NCBI GenBank assembly: GCA_024397935.1 | Contig: CP073743.1 | Span: 1,798,001-1,862,000 of the forward strand | Direction: 5' to 3' | Length of the DNA stretch: 64,000 nucleotides | Source: a bacterium SCSIO 12844 | GTDB taxonomy: Bacteria; Pseudomonadota; Gammaproteobacteria; Francisellales; Francisellaceae | Part shown: positions 51,226-61,113 of the stretch, in pieces | Numbering within the stretch: position 1 is the first letter of the stretch | Layout: the number at the start of each line of letters is the position of its first letter | Notes under the pieces: model-generated | Database searches by the model: none | The model's input: only the letters and a program-made list of their open reading frames with translations | What the model was told of the DNA's origin: nothing | Position numbers and translations under genes: made by a program

Positions 51226-51439
51226 TATTATGCAACTCCCATATTTGAGCAAAGTAAATTCAACTAAAATTCAAAAAATATTATAAAAACATATTTATTT
51301 AAATAAATATATAAATTACATTTATTGAAATTTAAAAACAAATAAAAAAACACTTTGAAACTTCAAGCTATATATTTTAGCAACTTTTTTACTTAAAAAT
51401 AAAGACAAACCATATGAAATAATTTAATTGAATCTAAAC

Positions 51440-53023
51440 TTAATGCTCTCGTGTTGCCCGAAAAACAACATCAGGGTGACGCTCTTCAGTTAAAGATAAA
51501 TTTACTCGTGTTGGCGCAAGATAAGTTAAATTTTCAGCAGAATCTAATGCAAGATTTTCAAAACATTTTTTTCGAAAAGTATCCATTATTTTACCATCCG
51601 AACACTCAACCCAACGAGCGGTATGAACATTAATTGTATCATAAGCACATTTTACACCATACTCATATTGTAAACGGTGAGCTACCACATCAAATTGTAG
51701 CACACCTACTGCACCTACAATTAAGTCATTACTACTGAGTGGTCTAAATACTTGTGCAGCACCTTCTTCAGATAATTCAGTCAAGCCTTTTTGCAAAGCT
51801 TTCATCTTAAGTGGGTCTTTTAATTGAATTCGACGAAACAACTCAGGTGCAAAATTTGGAATACCGGTAAATTTAAGTGATTCTCCTTGTGTAAATGTAT
51901 CACCGATTTGAATACTACCATGATTATGCAAACCAATGACATCACCAGGATATGCTTCTTCTACATGTTCACGATCACCAGCCATAAAAGTTAAGGCATT
52001 CGCTATTTGCATTTGCTTATTTGTTCTAACATGAAATAACTTCATACCTTTTTTATAATGACCTGAACAAACTCTAAAAAATGCAATACGATCACGATGT
52101 TGTGGGTCCATATTGGCCTGTATTTTAAATACAAAACCAGTTAATTTTTGTTCATCAGGATTCACTTCGCGCGTGGTTGTTTTCCTTACTAACGGGACTG
52201 GCGCATAATCAGCAAACGCATCTAATAGTTGCTTAACGCCAAAATTACCTAATGCTGTACCAAAAAATACAGGCGTTATTTTACCTTCTAAATATTCTTG
52301 ATGATTAAATTCATTGCCAGCACCTTTAACAAGCTCTATCTCCGAACGAAGATCATCTGCAAGATCTCCTAATTTTTCATCAACTAAAGGATTATCAAGC
52401 CCATCGATGGTTTCAAAGTCATGTATATGTGAACCATGACCAGTTTCATACAAATAAATACGATCTTCATATAGGTGATAAACACCCTTAAAAAACTTGC
52501 CCATCCCAATTGGCCAAGTCATAGGCACACAATGAATATTTAAAACTGACTCTACTTCATCCATTAGTTCTAACGGATCACGCACATCACGATCAAATTT
52601 ATTTATAAAAGTGATAATCGGTGTCGTTCTAAGTCGACAAACTTCCATCAATTTAATTGTACGCGCTTCAACACCTTTAACACCATCAATAACCATTAAT
52701 GCAGAATCAACTGCAGTTAACGTGCGATAAGTATCTTCAGAGAAGTCTTCATGGCCTGGTGTATCTAATAAATTAATAACTGTATTTTTATAATCAAATT
52801 GCATAACAGAAGTTGTGACTGAAATACCACGCTGCTTTTCAAGCTCCATCCAATCTGAAGTAGCATGCCTAGATGCTTTTTTACCTTTAATTTCACCAGC
52901 AAGTTGGATTGCACCACCAAAAAGTAACAGTTTTTCAGTAATGGTTGTTTTACCTGCATCTGGATGGGAAATAATGGCAAAGGTACGGCGCTTAGATAAT
53001 TGTTCTTTTAATAAACTACTCAT
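51440..53023 (-). CDS. prfC: Peptide chain release factor 3
   Basis: 527 residues, the usual RF3 length. GTPase motifs SHPDAGKTT (~19-27), DTPGHEDF and NKFDRD; domain II with [18 protein letters not shown]; the C-terminal domain ends VVFRATREH. Removes RF1/RF2 from the ribosome after peptide release. The ATG overlaps the last codons of the upstream ProQ-like gene by eight bases, so the two are probably cotranscribed and translationally coupled. Confidence 0.97.
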   Translation of the reverse strand: MSSLLKEQLSKRRTFAIISHPDAGKTTITEKLLLFGGAIQLAGEIKGKKASRHATSDWMELEKQRGISVTTSVMQFDYKNTVINLLDTPGHEDFSEDTYRTLTAVDSALMVIDGVKGVEARTIKLMEVCRLRTTPIITFINKFDRDVRDPLELMDEVESVLNIHCVPMTWPIGMGKFFKGVYHLYEDRIYLYETGHGSHIHDFETIDGLDNPLVDEKLGDLADDLRSEIELVKGAGNEFNHQEYLEGKITPVFFGTALGNFGVKQLLDAFADYAPVPLVRKTTTREVNPDEQKLTGFVFKIQANMDPQHRDRIAFFRVCSGHYKKGMKLFHVRTNKQMQIANALTFMAGDREHVEEAYPGDVIGLHNHGSIQIGDTFTQGESLKFTGIPNFAPELFRRIQLKDPLKMKALQKGLTELSEEGAAQVFRPLSSNDLIVGAVGVLQFDVVAHRLQYEYGVKCAYDTINVHTARWVECSDGKIMDTFRKKCFENLALDSAENLTYLAPTRVNLSLTEERHPDVVFRATREH

Positions 53024-53837
53024 TTGAGTCAGTATCTTTTTGCTTTGTCGTTTCTAATTCATTTTCAGGTTTAGATGTTTCTACTTGCTCAGATGTTGTA
53101 GTTGCCTCGTCAGAATCATTTTCACTTGACTGACTAGTGTATTCTTTTTCTTCTTCATTTTTATACTTTGACATCACAGTTCTTGGATCGACACCTTGTG
53201 CTCTTAAACGTGCTTTTTCTTGAAGTTCTTCTAATCTAATTTGAGCATGTTCTAAATGTTCATCAGAGATATCTTCTACTGCTTCACCTTCTAAATTAAA
53301 ACGCTTTTTATGCTCAAGAATTGCTTTTTGATATGCTTGATCACCAACATAACGACGTAAAACACGAGTTAAAACACCAAAGTGAATTTGTCTTTGAGTA
53401 CGCGCTAAGAAAGCTTGAACGATATCGTCATTAATACCAACTTTTAGTGGCTTTTTAGCTTTAGGGTTAAAGCAACCCGGAAAATTTCTACATAGCCAGC
53501 CAAATAAACGTCGAGATTCAACTTCCATCTGATCTTGAAGATTAACAGAAACCATAACTTCTGCTTCTTTTTGCGTATCTGGTCGAACACTTTGTTGCTG
53601 GCGATTCATTTTTTGACCAAACTGTGGTGTGCGCATTTGCTGGTTATGGCCGCTTGTATGACCTCGTTGCTGGCTGGGACGCTTTTGATTAGGTTTTCTA
53701 TTATCTTGTCGATTTGTATAATCCGACTTACCTTGGTGCTTATTAGTACTCTTTTCTGATTGTGAAGTACCTTTTTTACCTTTTACCAAAGATTTTAATT
53801 GTTCAAAAGCACTTAGTTTTTTTCTACCATCAGACAT
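53016..53837 (-). CDS. proQ: ProQ/FinO-domain RNA chaperone
   Basis: 273 residues. A basic, Gln-rich disordered N-terminus (to ~90), then a FinO/ProQ domain at ~105-215: [30 protein letters not shown], and [21 protein letters not shown] with NLEG. The C-terminus is acidic and Thr/Ser/Glu-rich, where E. coli ProQ has a Tudor-like domain, so it is a variant architecture. Binds structured sRNAs and mRNA 3' ends in relatives. Possible promoter TTGAGT...TATAAG just upstream, with a short 15-base spacer. Confidence 0.88.
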   Translation of the reverse strand: MSDGRKKLSAFEQLKSLVKGKKGTSQSEKSTNKHQGKSDYTNRQDNRKPNQKRPSQQRGHTSGHNQQMRTPQFGQKMNRQQQSVRPDTQKEAEVMVSVNLQDQMEVESRRLFGWLCRNFPGCFNPKAKKPLKVGINDDIVQAFLARTQRQIHFGVLTRVLRRYVGDQAYQKAILEHKKRFNLEGEAVEDISDEHLEHAQIRLEELQEKARLRAQGVDPRTVMSKYKNEEEKEYTSQSSENDSDEATTTSEQVETSKPENELETTKQKDTDSNE

Positions 53838-54076
53838 TTTAGACCTTATACAATTATTCGTTCACACTCAATTACATTTGCTATATGGGGAACATCTCCC
53901 TTTAAAGTCCTCAAAGGGTAATCGAAGCAAGTGCATTTGTCTAGTCTTTCTTTGTTTAAAGTTATGGGGCATAAGGGGAAGAAGAGTAGAAAAATTTAGA
54001 CAATATAGACAATTTTCTAGTAAAATAAACCTTCAACTAGGTTAATCAATTTATTTAAAGTATTTTAAGATAGCAT

Positions 54077-55237
54077 ATGGATAAAAAAATTAAAGCGCTT
54101 ATTTATGTTCCTCACGGATCAGTACCTGATCAAAGAGGATTTGCTCCAGCAATTGTAGCACTGAAACAAACGGAATTATTATCTCGAAAACGTTTCACGC
54201 CATCTATACTCTCTGCAGTTGAGAATTTAAAATCATACGATGAGTATAACAACATACCTATTTATCGTTATGAACATAGCAAACTATATAAAAGACTTTT
54301 TACTAAAATCACAAAACTAAACCCTTATCCTCTAGAAAAGGTAGCAGCAAAATACCTTAATAAGATTAAGGCAGATTTACTCCATGTTCATCAATTAGAT
54401 TTTAATGTTAAGCAGTTTCGTAAATATAACCCTAAAATTCCAGTTATTTTACATGCTCACATATCTGGTCGTTCTTACAATGATAAACTAGAAGAAGCCA
54501 ATTATTATATTGCTGCATCTGACTTTATTAAAGACAATATGATAAGCAAAGGCTTTCCAAAAGATAAAATTTCAGTTATTTCAAATGCTGTTGATACAAA
54601 TGTTTTTAAACCTCTTACTGAACAAAAAAACAATCAATTTAAGCAAGAAAATAAAATTTCAGACCAGTCATTTGTTATAACTTTTGCAGGCAGGAAGCAA
54701 AATATAAAAGGATTTCATACTTTTTTAACTACGTTAGATAAGCTAACAAAGAGTCACCCCCAAGTAATCGGTATTGCTATCGGTGCAGATATTATTGAAA
54801 ATAATACACATTTAGAAAACTATAATAACTTATCTCAACTAAGAGCAAAGCTTAAGAATAATCATAAATTAATTGATTTATCCCCTTGTCCTCACCAAAT
54901 ATTAAATCAATGGTTTAATATTTCTGATGCAGTTATTTGTCCTTCACTTGCTGAGCCTCAGGGAATGATTATGATTGAAGCAATGTCTTCAGGCTCAATT
55001 TTAATTAGTAATCGAATTGGCGGTATTGCCAAGTCAGTAATTAATCAAAAGACTGGCATTTTATTAGATGACTTTGAAAATTCAGATCTATATACACAAG
55101 TAATAGAAGATATAATTGCAAATAAGCCTAACTATAGTTTTATGAAGTCTAATGCAAGATCACATATTTTAGAAAACTATACATGGCAAAAATGGGTCAA
55201 ACAATTAGAATCTATCTATATAAAAGTATTAGTCTAA
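54077..55237 (+). CDS. GT4-family glycosyltransferase
   Basis: 386 residues, GT-B fold. Ends of the two domains are visible in DLLHVHQLDFNVKQF, VISNAVDTNVFKPL (interdomain), ITFAGRKQNIKGF, and PSLAEPQGMIMIEAMSSGS with the E-x7-E nucleotide-sugar motif, followed by IGGIAKSV. Probably adds a sugar to lipopolysaccharide or another envelope glycan; the acceptor cannot be told. It stands alone between convergent and divergent neighbours, so no polysaccharide locus is implied. Confidence 0.88.
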   Translation: MDKKIKALIYVPHGSVPDQRGFAPAIVALKQTELLSRKRFTPSILSAVENLKSYDEYNNIPIYRYEHSKLYKRLFTKITKLNPYPLEKVAAKYLNKIKADLLHVHQLDFNVKQFRKYNPKIPVILHAHISGRSYNDKLEEANYYIAASDFIKDNMISKGFPKDKISVISNAVDTNVFKPLTEQKNNQFKQENKISDQSFVITFAGRKQNIKGFHTFLTTLDKLTKSHPQVIGIAIGADIIENNTHLENYNNLSQLRAKLKNNHKLIDLSPCPHQILNQWFNISDAVICPSLAEPQGMIMIEAMSSGSILISNRIGGIAKSVINQKTGILLDDFENSDLYTQVIEDIIANKPNYSFMKSNARSHILENYTWQKWVKQLESIYIKVLV

Positions 55238-55242
55238 ATAGA

Positions 55243-55845
55243 TTAAGTATAACTTAACTTAGTTGATTTCACTCGTTGAATAAATGCTTCAAATAGCTCT
55301 TTACCATAGCTTGTTTGAATACTCTCTGGGTTAAACTGAACACCCTCTATAGGATATACTCGATGCTTTATTCCCATAATTGAATAATCATTATCAACTT
55401 GTGCTGTAACCATGAGCTCATCATGTGGAAAAGTATTTTGATCAGCAACAAAAGCATGATAGCGAACGACACTAAATCGCTTAGGTAGATCAGTAAAAAC
55501 ACCTTTATTAAAATGTTTAATAACACTTTTTTCTGCAAATGAAGGATTTTTAGATTTTACAACCTTACCATTAAATGCACATACAATTGCTTGCATCCCA
55601 GAACCTATACCAAAAATTGGTATTTGTTGTTTTATTTGCGCTATAATTTTATAATCGTCTGCTTGATTAGATTCTTCACTACTTCCCGCATAAATCATTC
55701 CATCATACTTCTGAATCATTTCGGTTTTTTCAATCAAATCAAATGATGATATAATTTCAGATCCTACATTTAACTCATGTAATATATGACTTATAACTTC
55801 AGAAAATACATTTTCAGCACTAACGATTAATAGCTTTAATTGCAT
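55243..55845 (-). CDS. Degenerate glutamine amidotransferase subunit (TrpG/PabA-like), catalytic residues lost
   Basis: 200 residues from ATG 55845, preceded by AAGGTGGGG; the frame also has GTG 55854. It aligns with TrpG/PabA throughout, but the nucleophile motif GxCxGxQ reads FGIGSGMQ, with Gly81 for Cys. The GVQFHPES motif reads GVQFNPES, with Asn172 for His; Glu174 remains. The oxyanion GPGxP loop reads AGSSEE. Glutaminase activity should be absent. It starts ~10 bases after the TrpE-like stop. The intact length and good ribosome binding site argue against a simple pseudogene. Confidence 0.85.
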   Translation of the reverse strand: MQLKLLIVSAENVFSEVISHILHELNVGSEIISSFDLIEKTEMIQKYDGMIYAGSSEESNQADDYKIIAQIKQQIPIFGIGSGMQAIVCAFNGKVVKSKNPSFAEKSVIKHFNKGVFTDLPKRFSVVRYHAFVADQNTFPHDELMVTAQVDNDYSIMGIKHRVYPIEGVQFNPESIQTSYGKELFEAFIQRVKSTKLSYT

Positions 55846-55855
55846 AGTCCCCACC

Positions 55856-57292
55856 TTAACTTCCTTTCACTGCTTTTATCATTGGATTTAGGCTATCCTC
55901 TAATGTATTGATAACCACATATTCTGTTGTATTTGCCATCACACCAGCAGAAGCACAAGCCATATACATGCTATCTTGATAGATTAATGTTCTAACACAA
56001 AGTGCCGTTTGTACTATATTTCTAAAATCAATGTACCCTATACAGCCACTACAGTAAGATTGTTGAGCTATTTTTGATAAATGTGATGCTGCATTGGCTC
56101 TTGGTGCTCCAGTTAGCACAACAGGTGGCAACATTGAAAATAACACCTCATATTTATCGTGGCTTTCTGAGCAGTCACCACTAATATCTGAAACCAATCT
56201 CAATTGATTTAAATTAGACTCTTTTGTCGCATACTCATTTATTTTTAAACTACCAGCAGTTGATACTTTAGCAACATCATTTCTACATAAATCAACCAAC
56301 AGTAAATGCTCTTTATTCAAAAGTGCATCATCACTACCATCTTTATAAACACCTAAAGAAACTGGTCGCATTGTGATTGTATCATCTTCTAATCTCATTA
56401 ATAATTCTGGTGAAGCACCTATAATACGGAATGATTTAAAGCTTGCATAATACATATAAGGGGCAGGTGCTATTTTACATAACCTCTGATAAACATCAAA
56501 AGGGGCAACTGGTGTATTCATTGAAACTTGTTGGTTAACAAAAGCTTGAAATAATTCACCATCTGCTATAGAAGATTGAATTGTGTTTACATTTTCTATT
56601 AGTTGATGAGACTCATTAAGTATGGCTTCATTTTCAACTTCAGGTAATTTCTCATCATCAATTAAACTATAATTAATTTCTTTTTCATCAAATAATAATG
56701 CTTCAATTGACTGACGTGAATAACAAGGTGCTCCCTGTATCTGATTAATAATCAACGAAGTACTTTTACTAACTAAATCACTATAAACAAGCCCTTGATA
56801 AATACTTAAATGCAAATTAGGTAAATCAATACATACTTCATCTTTATTTGACACTAGCGCTTGATCAAAAGCTTCATTAATCCCACCATCAATATAACCA
56901 AAAAAGCCAAACTGAAACCCACGGTGGCTACCTAAATAATCAATATCAAATAGCGATTCTACTAGTCGTAAAGTTTCCAATAATTGAGCTTTACTTGATA
57001 ATTTAAATTGATTTTTATCTACCTCAGAAAGCTCACAATTACTTTTGATCTCACCTACCACTGCGTCAGATAAATAGTCATTACCCGTAACTTTGAGCAA
57101 GTTATTTTGTAAGATTAAGTTAAGCATCGGATTAAAACCTACCAATACTTTATTTTTATCTGCCTTTGATCCAGATAAAGACTCAAGCAAAAATAGCTCA
57201 TCTTCTGATAGTACTTGCCGCAATTTCAAATAAGCATTATTTGCGCTAACAAATCGATCTAGTTTTTGTAATTTACTTTTAACTTCAATCAT
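55856..57292 (-). CDS. Degenerate anthranilate synthase large subunit (TrpE-like), Trp site kept, active site altered
   Basis: 478 residues, chorismate-binding family. Kept: feedback-Trp motif LLES (35-38), PAPYMYY (276-282), GASPELL, KEHLLLVDLCRND (with Glu328) and Arg434. Changed: the catalytic His of VMHxVS is Arg365 (QLRLVS); PIAGTRPRG reads PVSLGVYKDG; GTLSGAPK reads VVLTGAPR; the ELExxRRGxYGG helix reads LSKIAQQSYCSG; and the AGAGIVxDSxPxxE ending reads ASAGVMANTTE. Chorismate conversion is therefore unlikely, while tryptophan binding may persist. The ATG directly abuts the trpR stop. Confidence 0.88.
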   Translation of the reverse strand: MIEVKSKLQKLDRFVSANNAYLKLRQVLSEDELFLLESLSGSKADKNKVLVGFNPMLNLILQNNLLKVTGNDYLSDAVVGEIKSNCELSEVDKNQFKLSSKAQLLETLRLVESLFDIDYLGSHRGFQFGFFGYIDGGINEAFDQALVSNKDEVCIDLPNLHLSIYQGLVYSDLVSKSTSLIINQIQGAPCYSRQSIEALLFDEKEINYSLIDDEKLPEVENEAILNESHQLIENVNTIQSSIADGELFQAFVNQQVSMNTPVAPFDVYQRLCKIAPAPYMYYASFKSFRIIGASPELLMRLEDDTITMRPVSLGVYKDGSDDALLNKEHLLLVDLCRNDVAKVSTAGSLKINEYATKESNLNQLRLVSDISGDCSESHDKYEVLFSMLPPVVLTGAPRANAASHLSKIAQQSYCSGCIGYIDFRNIVQTALCVRTLIYQDSMYMACASAGVMANTTEYVVINTLEDSLNPMIKAVKGS

Positions 57293-57580
57293 TTATTCTT
57301 CCAAATCAAAATCAAACTGTTGCTTTATATTATCTGATGTATGTTTAAGTAAATTAGAGCATCGAGTAATTGTAGTTAAACTAACCTCAAGCTCTTTAGC
57401 AATTGTTCTTTGTGTTTTATCACCATAAATAAGGTAATGAGTTAAAATCACACGCTTTGCCATTTGTGCTTTTTCTTCATCCGTTAGTAAAAAATCTAAT
57501 AATTGGTCTAGCTCTACTATATCATCCTTTGTATTATGAATTAATTGAACGAACTGTTGCCAACCTGATTTAACGTGCAT
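57293..57580 (-). CDS. trpR: Trp repressor family protein
   Basis: 95 residues. WQQFVQLIHNT, then LLTDEEKAQMAKRVILTHYL and the helix-turn-helix KTQRTIAKELEVSLTTITRCSNLL match TrpR along its length. Arg43 and Arg73 correspond to the Trp-contacting Arg54 and Arg84 of E. coli; the following Gly85 is Cys74. First gene of a three-gene operon with TrpE-like and TrpG-like genes. Its own promoter carries a perfect palindrome, which suggests autoregulation. Confidence 0.92.
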   Translation of the reverse strand: MHVKSGWQQFVQLIHNTKDDIVELDQLLDFLLTDEEKAQMAKRVILTHYLIYGDKTQRTIAKELEVSLTTITRCSNLLKHTSDNIKQQFDFDLEE

Positions 57581-57608
57581 AGACTTATCTCCAAAAACTA
57601 CATCGTAC

Positions 57609-57626
57609 TTATGTAACGTTACATAA
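57609..57626. promoter_or_regulatory. Predicted TrpR operator, perfect 18-bp palindrome
   Basis: ttatgtaacgttacataa, fully symmetric, covers the predicted -10 of the trpR promoter. The sequence differs from the E. coli trp operator (core CTAG), so assignment rests on position and symmetry. Confidence 0.7.
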
Positions 57627-57644
57627 CTATAAATTAAAAGTCAA
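57616..57644 (-). promoter_or_regulatory. Predicted trpR operon promoter
   Basis: On the minus strand TTGACT (57639-57644), a 17-base spacer and TAACGT (57616-57621). The -10 lies in the centre of the palindrome; the -35 touches the hairpin of the preceding gene. Confidence 0.6.
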
Positions 57645-57661
57645 GCTTGATTATCAAGCTT
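57643..57661 (-). terminator. Hairpin after the pepsin-like gene
   Basis: AAGCTTGAT-A-ATCAAGCTT, a perfect 9-bp inverted repeat, followed on the minus strand by GACTTTTAATTT. Probably a weak terminator for the protease gene. Confidence 0.5.
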
Positions 57662-57697
57662 TCTTTCATTTCAACTTACAAGCAAACATTTTAAATA

Positions 57698-58693
57698 TTA
57701 CTTAATGCCCACGATACCAATTATAGAGTCAAACAAAACCGAACGCTGATAAAATAAGGCATAACCTGAATTAATATGATTTGAATCACTTTTAGAAATT
57801 TTTATTTGCTTAGTAACTGGAATCGGATAATTAGTATTTATTAATGTTGCTTGTTTAATTTTACCTTCTAAATAACCATTTTTAGCATTTTCTTGAAGTA
57901 TTTTAGGTAGTTTAGCTAATGCAAATTGAGTATGAACACCACCAGAGTCAAATAAAGTTCCAAAAGTATTTTTTAATATAATTTGCCCTTTAGCATCAGC
58001 AAAAGTATAGGTCACTGGAATCCTACCAGCTTGCCAACAGTTCACTTGATTAATTGGTACAGGTGGTGCAACAATATTAAAACAAAACCCTTTTCTAAGC
58101 TTATAAGAATGATAATTTTTTATTAACTCTTTAGATGATTGACCGAATATTAATTTTTTATTCGGTGCATCTAATATAACTATTTCGTTATAAGGTGATG
58201 GCAGATAATTTAACAGTGAATTTTGCGTATTAATTTTAAGCCCTAAAATACCTGAGATACCTTTAATACTGCCATTTGGTATCATCACAATAGGCACTTT
58301 TTTTGCTATTAACTTAGGCATGCTACTTAATAAAACATCTGCATAAACCAACTTACCAACAACTTTTTTTATTTCCTTATCATAACCATAACCTGTTTTA
58401 ATGGTTTTATTCGTAGGCTGATAATTTGAAATAAATCGCTCTTCAAGTAACAACCAAGGTGAACCTGTATCAACAATAACTAATGCCTTTGGTGCTGTTT
58501 TTCCAACTTTAATACTGGTATATAGCCTTACTTTATTTGCTTTAATTAATGGTAAAATACTGTATTTTTCATGGTTATTTATTAACTTATTAAGGTTTGT
58601 TTTATTTTGACTTGATGCATATAAACTAACTGATAAAATCATAAAGAATATTAACAATAATATCCATCTTACTAAATATTTCACTTTTATCAT
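57698..58693 (-). CDS. Secreted pepsin-like aspartic protease
   Basis: 331 residues. An N-terminal hydrophobic segment (~8-27) serves as signal peptide or anchor. Two catalytic motifs of family A1 lie ~174 residues apart: VIVDTGSPW (Asp75) and TLFDSGGVHTQF (Asp249). GISGILGL (~145-152) resembles the strand after the first active site. Two-lobed pepsin-like proteases are common in eukaryotes and uncommon in bacteria. Whether the second motif (DSGG) is fully active is open. Substrate unknown. Confidence 0.82.
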   Translation of the reverse strand: MIKVKYLVRWILLLIFFMILSVSLYASSQNKTNLNKLINNHEKYSILPLIKANKVRLYTSIKVGKTAPKALVIVDTGSPWLLLEERFISNYQPTNKTIKTGYGYDKEIKKVVGKLVYADVLLSSMPKLIAKKVPIVMIPNGSIKGISGILGLKINTQNSLLNYLPSPYNEIVILDAPNKKLIFGQSSKELIKNYHSYKLRKGFCFNIVAPPVPINQVNCWQAGRIPVTYTFADAKGQIILKNTFGTLFDSGGVHTQFALAKLPKILQENAKNGYLEGKIKQATLINTNYPIPVTKQIKISKSDSNHINSGYALFYQRSVLFDSIIGIVGIK

Positions 58694-58735
58694 ATGCCAA
58701 AATTTATTATTTACCTCTTTGAGTATAGTTAATTT

Positions 58736-60706
58736 TTAATACAAATACTTATCTTCCCAAGTATGCATATGTAGATAATATAAATGCTTTTCATACTGAG
58801 TAACAATATCAGCAACTACTTGCGCTTGAGAATAATACATAATGTCATAATGTTGCCCACCATGTTCTAAGAATACCTCTGCTCGATAATAATGTTGATC
58901 TATTTCTTTATTTTCTAAAAAGCCAGGTATTAAAAATGGCCTAAGCTTGACACTATACATAAAATTATCACCATCTATCTTAGGTACAGTTAATGTAATT
59001 GAATCGACTTCAGGTGTAATTGATGCATCAATTTGATGCTTTTTAAAAATAGTTAAAAATTCTCTTATCGCAGGTAATACAGTTTCATCTAAAAATACTT
59101 TTGCTTTTTCATAATTAGGCTTATCTAACAACTCATTCAAGCGTTTTTGCCAACTAACATTAGCATTATCAAACTGAATAACTGTCTTATGTGTTTTAAT
59201 ACTTGAAGTTTTTAAATAATCCTCTCTTAACGCCTTAATTAATGAGAAACACATTAATAAAACAATCACTAGAAATGGAAAAGCACTAACAATAGTTGCA
59301 GTTTGTAATGCAACAAGACCACCTGAATATAATAAAGAAATTGCTAATAAGCCTTCTAATAATGACCAACACATTCTTTGAACTACAACTGATTTTTTCG
59401 CATTACCTGTCGCAATAATATCAACGACTAATGCACCTGAGTCTGCTGATGTTACAAAAAATATAATCACTAAAAGCATAGCAACTAATGAAATAATTGA
59501 TGAAAAAGGAAAATATTCAAAAAAAACAAATAAGGCTTTTGGTACATTATTTTCAACTGCATGAACTAAATTTTCTGCAGTACCACTTTGTACTAGATCA
59601 ATGCTTGAATTACCAAATACAGTCATCCATAAAAATGTAAACCCCGCTGGAATAAACAACACACCAATTAAAAACTCACGTATCGTACGTCCTTTGGAGA
59701 CTTTTGCAATAAACATACCAACAAAGGGAGACCAAGCAATCCACCACCCCCAATAAAATAAAGTCCAACCACTTAACCAGCCTTGTTTATGTTCATAAGC
59801 ATATAAATTAAATGTCTTATGAATAATCGTACTTAAATATACACCAACATTTTGTACATAAGCTTGTAATAAATGTGCAGTACTTCCAACAACAAGTATA
59901 AAAATCAATAAGACAACTGCAACAATTAGATTAAAATTACTTAATATTTTGATGCCTTTCTGTAATCCTAATACAACAGATACCGTTGCTATTAGTGTAA
60001 CAGTAGTAATGATAAGCATTTGCATTGTTATATTATCTGGAAACTGAAATAAACTATTTAAGCCTGCATTGACTTGACTGGCGCCAAGCCCTAGTGAAGT
60101 TGCAATACCAAAAATTGTCCCAATAATGGCAAAAATATCAATTAAATGCCCCACAAGACCAAAAATTCTCTTTCCAAAAATAGGATATAATGCTGAGCGA
60201 GGCAAAAGTGGTAGCTTATGACGGTAGGCAAAATAAGCTAAAGATAACCCAACAACTGCATAAACACCCCAAGCTTCTAAGCCCCAATGAAAGAAGGTAA
60301 TATTCATGGCTTCTCTAGCTTTATCAACTTGATTATCAAAATTACCTGGAGGTGCTAAATAATGCTTTAATGGTTCTGCCACTGAAAAAAACATCAATCC
60401 AATCCCCATGCCTGCAGCAAATAGCATTGCAAACCATGATAGATTATGATGCTCTGGCTGTTCATGATCTGAACCAAGTTTAATATCACCTAAACGGCTA
60501 ACCATTAAAAATATACAAACACATAGAAAAACTGCCATTCCTACAACATATAACCAACCTAAATTATTTGTAAGCCAGTTTTGTATCGCTGAAAAAATTA
60601 ATCTTGTCTTATATGGAAAAAGTATTCCAACTAATGTTAATAACACTACTAATATAATGGATGGAAAAAATACAGGTGCATAGATTCCCTTTACTTTACG
60701 ATTCAT
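58736..60706 (-). CDS. BCCT-family transporter (betaine/choline/carnitine)
   Basis: 656 residues, twelve transmembrane segments in the first ~500 and a soluble C-terminal tail of ~150, as in BetT. Conserved FAAGMGIGLMFFSVAEP, FFHWGLEAWGVYAVVGLSLAYF and the family signature YWGWWIAWSPFVGMFIAKVSKGR lie in order. Takes up a quaternary amine, probably with protons or sodium, for osmoprotection or as nutrient; the exact substrate cannot be told. TAGGG precedes the ATG. No choline-oxidation genes are nearby. Confidence 0.92.
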   Translation of the reverse strand: MNRKVKGIYAPVFFPSIILVVLLTLVGILFPYKTRLIFSAIQNWLTNNLGWLYVVGMAVFLCVCIFLMVSRLGDIKLGSDHEQPEHHNLSWFAMLFAAGMGIGLMFFSVAEPLKHYLAPPGNFDNQVDKAREAMNITFFHWGLEAWGVYAVVGLSLAYFAYRHKLPLLPRSALYPIFGKRIFGLVGHLIDIFAIIGTIFGIATSLGLGASQVNAGLNSLFQFPDNITMQMLIITTVTLIATVSVVLGLQKGIKILSNFNLIVAVVLLIFILVVGSTAHLLQAYVQNVGVYLSTIIHKTFNLYAYEHKQGWLSGWTLFYWGWWIAWSPFVGMFIAKVSKGRTIREFLIGVLFIPAGFTFLWMTVFGNSSIDLVQSGTAENLVHAVENNVPKALFVFFEYFPFSSIISLVAMLLVIIFFVTSADSGALVVDIIATGNAKKSVVVQRMCWSLLEGLLAISLLYSGGLVALQTATIVSAFPFLVIVLLMCFSLIKALREDYLKTSSIKTHKTVIQFDNANVSWQKRLNELLDKPNYEKAKVFLDETVLPAIREFLTIFKKHQIDASITPEVDSITLTVPKIDGDNFMYSVKLRPFLIPGFLENKEIDQHYYRAEVFLEHGGQHYDIMYYSQAQVVADIVTQYEKHLYYLHMHTWEDKYLY

Positions 60707-61113
60707 ACAATCCCTACCCTAATAGCTACTGTTGTGTACTATTTTATCACTTTAATTTTTAAAATTTAATTTGATTATTAAGTATTTATGCTTGTTAATA
60801 TATTTGTATATTTAGTTTGGGTAATTTATATATACTTTAAACAAGATATTTTCATCTGTTCGATACAATAATATAAACAAACGTCTGATTTTTTAAATAT
60901 GTATATTTCTGCTCACCTCTATAGTATATTGTCCAAACAGTACAGATTCACAGAAATTTATTCTTAGGAATCTGCTCTTTCCTAGGGGTTGCACTTAATA
61001 AAATTTTCACAGCATTCATGATAACAATTTAACATTCTCAATTGCTTTTCTAGTATTAAGCATTTTGATAAAATGTCATGTAAATAATTTTATTATTAAA
61101 GATTAATCATACA
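60707..61113. other. Intergenic region between divergent genes
   Basis: 407 bp, AT-rich, between the BCCT gene (minus) and a membrane protein gene (plus). A small hairpin (aggaa, then ttcct, ~60966-60983) is the only structure noticed. No tRNA, open frame or convincing promoter was found, though both genes must be started from here. Confidence 0.6.

Noticed and set aside
53838-54076. Possible small RNA between the ProQ-like gene and the glycosyltransferase
   Set aside because: G-rich patches and a six-pair stem (ccctt/aaggg type near 53898-53919) are present but no clear promoter-terminator pair.
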